Shown: positions 6,535-9,381 of the stretch, piece by piece | Layout of the letters: every line of letters starts with the position of its first letter | Numbering within the stretch: the first letter of the stretch is position 1 | From: Acidobacteriota bacterium | GTDB taxonomy: Bacteria; Acidobacteriota; Terriglobia; Terriglobales; Acidobacteriaceae | Assembly: GCA_021778875.1 (NCBI GenBank) | Contig: JAJYBT010000044.1 | Location: 1-9,381, forward strand | DNA length: 9,381 bases | Reading direction: 5' to 3' | Made by a program: the position numbers and the translations under genes | Notes under the pieces: generated by a model | Databases searched by the model: none | What the model was told of the DNA's origin: nothing | The model's input: only the letters and a program-made list of their open reading frames with translations

Positions 6535-7047
6535 TCAATGGGCGCCCGTTGGCTGCACCTGCATCGCGCCGCCACCCACGCCCAGTTGCTCCAGCAGTCC
6601 GTGCACATCCGGCATGCCCCACTGCTCGGCAATCTTCCCATGCTCCACTCGGAAGATGTGAATCTCTTCAATCGAGACCTTTCTGCCCGTTGCAGGAATG
6701 CCGTTGAACGCGCCCAGTTGTGTCCCCGTCGAATGAATCCGGATCGCCACGCGGTCACCCTCGGCAACCATGTCCTCCACGCGCTCATGCCAATCCGGAA
6801 ACGACTTCCGGTGGCTCGCCACCGCGGCCTTGATGCCGCTCTGCCCGCGCCACTCAATGCCCTCCACAAAATGACACACAAAGTCAGGCGCATATATCCC
6901 ATCCACCGCGGCAAGGTCGCCCTTGTTCCACACCTCGGCCTCCGCGCGCTGGATGACCGCCTTGTTCTGCTCAACCGTCTGAGCCTGCGCACCGCCAAAG
7001 CTGCACAAACCCGCCGCAACCACGGCAACAGAGATCGCTCTTCTCAT
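6535..7047 (-). CDS. Exported SnoaL-like / NTF2-fold protein
   Basis: A 170-residue protein. Residues 1-22 (MRRAISVAVVAAGLCSFGGA-QA) form a Sec signal peptide with a likely cut after AQA. Cys15 is not in a proper lipobox. The mature part fits the SnoaL-like ester-cyclase family of the NTF2 fold: VIQRAEAEVWNKGDLAAVDGIYAPDF (31-56), then FPDWHERVEDMVAEGDRVAIRIHSTGTQ (83-110), GRKVSIEEIHIFRVEHGKIAEQWGMPD (121-147). Such proteins are small cone-shaped barrels with very varied or unknown reactions, so no substrate is proposed. The start at 7047 is chosen because it begins at the signal peptide; a longer frame to 7119 would bury that signal behind 24 residues. The Shine-Dalgarno is weak. It is probably co-transcribed with the glycosylase gene 40 nt downstream, though the two have no obvious joint role. 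Confidence 0.88.
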   Translation of the reverse strand: MRRAISVAVVAAGLCSFGGAQAQTVEQNKAVIQRAEAEVWNKGDLAAVDGIYAPDFVCHFVEGIEWRGQSGIKAAVASHRKSFPDWHERVEDMVAEGDRVAIRIHSTGTQLGAFNGIPATGRKVSIEEIHIFRVEHGKIAEQWGMPDVHGLLEQLGVGGGAMQVQPTGAH

Positions 7048-7090
7048 CTCGATTGGCTCAGCTTTCAATGGGGAATCACATGCGGCGCTC

Positions 7091-7119
7091 ATTCTACCGC
7101 ATGCAATCTCCTCAACCAA
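7091..7119 (-). promoter_or_regulatory. Candidate promoter of the SnoaL-like gene
   Basis: On the minus strand TTGGTT (7119-7114), a 17-nt spacer and TAGAAT (7096-7091) give a good -10 and a poor -35, about 45 nt upstream of the ATG at 7047. If used, transcription would begin inside the longer version of the frame, which supports the shorter start. Confidence 0.35.
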
Positions 7120-7293
7120 TCACTGCATGACCCATCAGCCATCTGTCGGGTGCCCATCGATGCGGCGCGCGTAGCCAACGGCATGAGCGAGGTATGATGC
7201 CCTTCACCAGCCAGCACGTTGTGGACTGCCTTCGTCATGCAGCTCGCCGATTATCTTACGTTCCGCCATCCGAAAACGACGGGAAAAGGGTAT

Positions 7294-7326
7294 CCGGCAT
7301 GATAATTCTAGGAAGCGCATGCCCGG
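7294..7326 (+). repeat. Inverted repeat upstream of the small membrane-protein gene
   Basis: CCGGCATG (7294-7301) and CATGCCCGG (7318-7326) are inverted copies with one bulged base, separated by 16 nt and ending 18 nt before the ATG at 7345. The centre starts with a GATAAT box (7301-7306). It could be an operator over a promoter, or a hairpin in the mRNA leader. Confidence 0.4.
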
Positions 7327-7344
7327 TACCAGAGTGCCACGAGT

Positions 7345-7746
7345 ATGGAAGAACATAACGGTCTCTCTGAAAAAGAGTTAAATGAGCAGCAATTCAAGCT
7401 TTTTGGTGGCTACGCAGCGTTCATCGCAGCGCTGATGATTCTCACTCTCACTTTGAATTGGTCTCTCGCGTGGATCGTGGTCCTACTTTTCTCGATTTCA
7501 GAACCAGCTTTAGTGGCGTTCCTAATCTTGGACTACAAAGTGAGAGTCGTTCAGAAGAGAAGGAAGAGCGCGTATAGGGGTCTCTCCGCGTTCATCGGTC
7601 TGATTCCGAGCCTGGTCGGAATCGCCATGCTCATTGGGCACGTTTCCCTAATAGCAATGGGCCTGTTTCTCCTGTCGAGCACGTACTGGTTTTTTGTAAT
7701 CGATTGGGTGACTTTCAGCGGAAGCGGCAAGGGCACGGAGATTTAG
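7345..7746 (+). CDS. Hypothetical four-helix membrane protein
   Basis: A 133-residue protein I do not recognise. It has a charged N-terminus with no signal peptide and four hydrophobic segments: about 20-38, 41-64, 81-101 and 103-124. A strongly basic loop (VRVVQKRRKSAYRG, about 66-79) lies between segments 2 and 3. By the positive-inside rule this loop and both termini are cytoplasmic. No catalytic or transport motif is visible. The codon use is clearly more A/T-rich than in flanking genes (many AAT, TTT, CTT, ATT), which suggests recent acquisition or a gene under different selection. Its ribosome-binding site is weak (GAG 3 nt before the ATG). It stands alone on the plus strand, divergent from the SnoaL-like gene and ending 33 nt from the convergent panC stop. 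The length, membrane pattern and uninterrupted frame make it credible as a real gene. Confidence 0.72.
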   Translation: MEEHNGLSEKELNEQQFKLFGGYAAFIAALMILTLTLNWSLAWIVVLLFSISEPALVAFLILDYKVRVVQKRRKSAYRGLSAFIGLIPSLVGIAMLIGHVSLIAMGLFLLSSTYWFFVIDWVTFSGSGKGTEI

Positions 7747-7779
7747 CCGGATATCATTCGCCTCTAAGACCCGGGAGAA

Positions 7780-8622
7780 TCACCCAATCACGGTATTATC
7801 GATCAGCCGCGTCGCGCCCACCCACGCTGCCACCGCAAACAGCGTGCCCGCCGTCGCCATCTCTGCCGGCTCCAGCGTCGCCCAATGCACCAGCTCGGCG
7901 TAGTCCGCGCGCACGGCCGGCTCGCTGGCGAGCGTGGCCCGCGCGGCCTCCGTCAGCAGCGACGCCCGCCGCTCGCCGCCCGCCACCATCGCCTCCACGC
8001 GCCGCACCGCCCGGCTCAGCACCAGCGCCTGCCGCCGCTCCTCTGGACTCAGATATACATTGCGCGAACTCATCGCCAGTCCATCCGCCTCGCGCACAAT
8101 CGGGCACACCACCAGCTCCGTACCAATCCGCAGGTCCCGCACCATCCGCCGCAGCACCGCTACCTGCGCCGCGTCTTTTTGTCCGAAAAATGCGCGGTCC
8201 GCCTCCGCCGCAATCAGCAGCTTCGCCACCACCGTCGCCACGCCGCGAAAATGCCCCGGCCGCGACGCGCCATCCAGCCGCGCGCTCAGCCCCTCCACGT
8301 CCACAAACGTTGCCGCGCCAGCCGGATACATCTCCTCCACCGGCGGCGCAAACACCACCCGCGCCCCCTCGCGCTCCGCCAACATGCAGTCCGCCTCAAA
8401 CGTCCGCGGATAGCGGTCAAGATCCTCATGCGGCCCAAACTGCGTCGGATTCACAAAGATCGTCACCACCGCGTGTCCGCACTGCTCCGCCGCTGCGCGA
8501 ATCAGCGACGCATGCCCCGCGTGCAGCGCGCCCATCGTCGGCACCAGCCCTACCGTCTCATCCTGCATCCGGATCGCCCGCGACCACGCCCGCAGCGCCT
8601 CCACCGTGCGCACAATCTCCAT
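7780..8622 (-). CDS. panC: Pantothenate synthetase PanC
   Basis: PanC joins pantoate and beta-alanine, using ATP through a pantoyl-adenylate intermediate, in the last step of vitamin B5 synthesis in the cytosol. The 280-residue product has the usual length and all signature motifs: PTMGALHAGH (28-37, with the His34/His37 nucleotide-binding pair), FVNPTQFGPHEDLDRYPR (56-73), RLDGASRPGHFRGV (115-128), FFGQKD (145-150) and SSRNVYLSPEER (185-196). The ATG overlaps the panB stop in TGATG and is preceded by GAGGAAGG, so the two genes are translated in tandem. It ends 33 nt from the convergent membrane-protein gene with no clear terminator hairpin between them. The enzyme looks intact and active. 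Confidence 0.98.
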   Translation of the reverse strand: MEIVRTVEALRAWSRAIRMQDETVGLVPTMGALHAGHASLIRAAAEQCGHAVVTIFVNPTQFGPHEDLDRYPRTFEADCMLAEREGARVVFAPPVEEMYPAGAATFVDVEGLSARLDGASRPGHFRGVATVVAKLLIAAEADRAFFGQKDAAQVAVLRRMVRDLRIGTELVVCPIVREADGLAMSSRNVYLSPEERRQALVLSRAVRRVEAMVAGGERRASLLTEAARATLASEPAVRADYAELVHWATLEPAEMATAGTLFAVAAWVGATRLIDNTVIG

Positions 8623-9381
8623 CAGGCCTTCCTCAGCGCATGCACCTTTGCCGCGCGCGGCTTCGCGTCAGGCTTCTCATCCAGCGCGCCCTGCGCTGGC
8701 TTGGGCAGGTGATAGCTCTCCTCATCGGACGGAAACGCGCGCCGCTCCACGTCGTCCTTATAGTGCTCCACCGCACCGCGCAGCAGCGCCGCCGCATCCG
8801 CATATCGCCGCACAAACTTCGCCGCCGGCGCAAACGTCAGGTTCACCATGTCGTGAAAGACCAGAATCTGCCCATCGCACTCCGGCCCCGCGCCAATCCC
8901 GATCGTCGGAATCGCCAGCTCCGCCGTAATCGCCGCCGCCACTTCACGCGGCACGCCTTCCAGCACCATCGCGCCCGCGCCCGCCTCGGCCAGCGCCTGC
9001 GCATCCGCGCGCAGTTGCCTTACCGTCTCTTCCGTCCGCGCCTGCACGCGATAGCCGCCCATCCGGTGCACGCTCTGCGGCGTCAGTCCCAGGTGACCCA
9101 CCACGGGAATTTCCGCCGCCGTCAACGCCCGCACCAGCTCCACGCGCGGGCCTTCAATCTTCACCGCTTCCGCGCCTGCCTCTTTGAGAAAGCGCACTGC
9201 ATTCGCCACACCCTCGGCCACCGTGCCGTGGTAACTTCCAAACGGCATATCCGCCACCACCAGCGCGCGCCGCACCGCCCGCCGCACCGCCCGCGTGTGG
9301 TGCAGCATCTCGTCCACCGTTACCGCCAGGGTATTCTCATGGCCCATCACCACCATCGCCAACGAATCGCCCACGAGAATC
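8622..9381 (-). CDS. panB: 3-methyl-2-oxobutanoate hydroxymethyltransferase PanB (5' end outside window)
   Basis: PanB transfers a hydroxymethyl group from methylene-tetrahydrofolate to alpha-ketoisovalerate, giving ketopantoate, the first committed step of pantothenate synthesis. The visible 252 residues begin at ILVGDSLAMVVMGH, so about 35-45 N-terminal residues lie beyond the window. The metal ligands are present in VGDS (Asp), ADMPFGSY (Asp) and KIEGP (Glu), as is the catalytic-region Glu of MVLEGVP. The substrate strand GHLGLTPQS and the IGIGAGPECDGQILVFHDM block also match. After the normal end of the fold (VERRAFPSDEESY) there is a lysine/alanine-rich tail of about 27 residues that E. 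coli PanB lacks. It is the upstream partner of panC; the promoter lies outside the window. Confidence 0.97.
   Translation of the reverse strand, partial: ILVGDSLAMVVMGHENTLAVTVDEMLHHTRAVRRAVRRALVVADMPFGSYHGTVAEGVANAVRFLKEAGAEAVKIEGPRVELVRALTAAEIPVVGHLGLTPQSVHRMGGYRVQARTEETVRQLRADAQALAEAGAGAMVLEGVPREVAAAITAELAIPTIGIGAGPECDGQILVFHDMVNLTFAPAAKFVRRYADAAALLRGAVEHYKDDVERRAFPSDEESYHLPKPAQGALDEKPDAKPRAAKVHALRKA
8627..8634 (-). promoter_or_regulatory. Ribosome-binding site of panC within panB
   Basis: GAGGAAGG on the minus strand lies 4 nt before the panC ATG and inside the last panB codons. It confirms the panC start and, with the TGATG junction, indicates coupled translation. Confidence 0.75.

Larger units (their letters stand above)
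7048..7344. other. Divergent intergenic region, non-coding
   Basis: A 297-nt gap between the SnoaL-like gene (-) and the small membrane-protein gene (+). It is visibly less GC-rich than the surrounding genes. It holds the candidate promoter of the SnoaL-like gene and an inverted repeat near the right end. I see no tRNA, recognisable gene remnant or repeat family in the middle (about 7125-7290). Confidence 0.6.

Noticed and set aside
7747..7779. Possible bidirectional terminator between the membrane-protein gene and panC.
   Set aside because: Only 33 nt, with no stem longer than a few bases and no T-run on either strand.
7885..8712. Long plus-strand open frame opposite panC.
   Set aside because: Arg/His/Gln-rich shadow of panC, which is unmistakable on the minus strand.
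9271..9294. Perfect 12-bp tandem repeat within panB, encoding part of RAVRRAVRRAL.
   Set aside because: The segment has the same length as in ordinary PanB proteins between HTRAV and VVAD, so it is a chance repeat in Arg/Ala codons, not an insertion.

Overview
This 9.4 kb window is GC-rich bacterial chromosome carrying mostly housekeeping genes. I found no mobile element, CRISPR array, tRNA or rRNA. The gene order (phoH, ybeY, a CNNM/CorC-type gene, era), strong G/C codon bias and PanB C-terminal tail suggest an Acidobacteriota genome, probably Terriglobia. That assignment is inference from pattern recognition, not from a search.

Layout, left to right. (1) 1-869 (-): era, ribosome-assembly GTPase; its 3' end runs off the window. 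(2) 1023-1700 (-): five-helix membrane methyltransferase of the isoprenylcysteine methyltransferase-like type. (3) 1774-2349 (+): RimJ/RimL-type GNAT acetyltransferase, divergent from (2) and overlapping (4) tail to tail by 4 nt. (4) 2346-3644 (-): CNNM/CorC-like protein. (5) 3641-4198 (-): ybeY endoribonuclease, overlapping (4) by ATGA. (6) 4261-5343 (-): phoH/ybeZ ATPase. (7) 5595-6494 (-): Fpg/Nei-family DNA glycosylase. (8) 6535-7047 (-): exported SnoaL-like protein. (9) 7345-7746 (+): small four-helix membrane protein of lower GC, unrecognised. (10) 7780-8622 (-): panC. (11) 8622-end (-): panB, whose 5' end runs off the window.

How the genes fit together. phoH-ybeY-CNNM form one transcription unit for RNA/ribosome quality control plus a membrane protein. 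In many bacteria era lies close to phoH-ybeY; here the methyltransferase and the opposed GNAT gene separate it from the cluster. panB-panC are translationally coupled (TGATG) and catalyse two steps of pantothenate synthesis. The SnoaL gene and the glycosylase gene are 40 nt apart and may be co-transcribed.

I see no clearly new multi-gene system. The best second-look items are: the glycosylase, whose zinc finger has Asn where Fpg has a near-invariant Arg and which lacks the usual Arg-x-Phe; the CNNM-like protein lacking the family's GELxPK-type signature; a likely CTG start for phoH; a TTG start and acidic insertion in Era; a matched pair of leaderless-looking promoters between the methyltransferase and GNAT genes; and the AT-richer membrane-protein gene with an inverted repeat just upstream.
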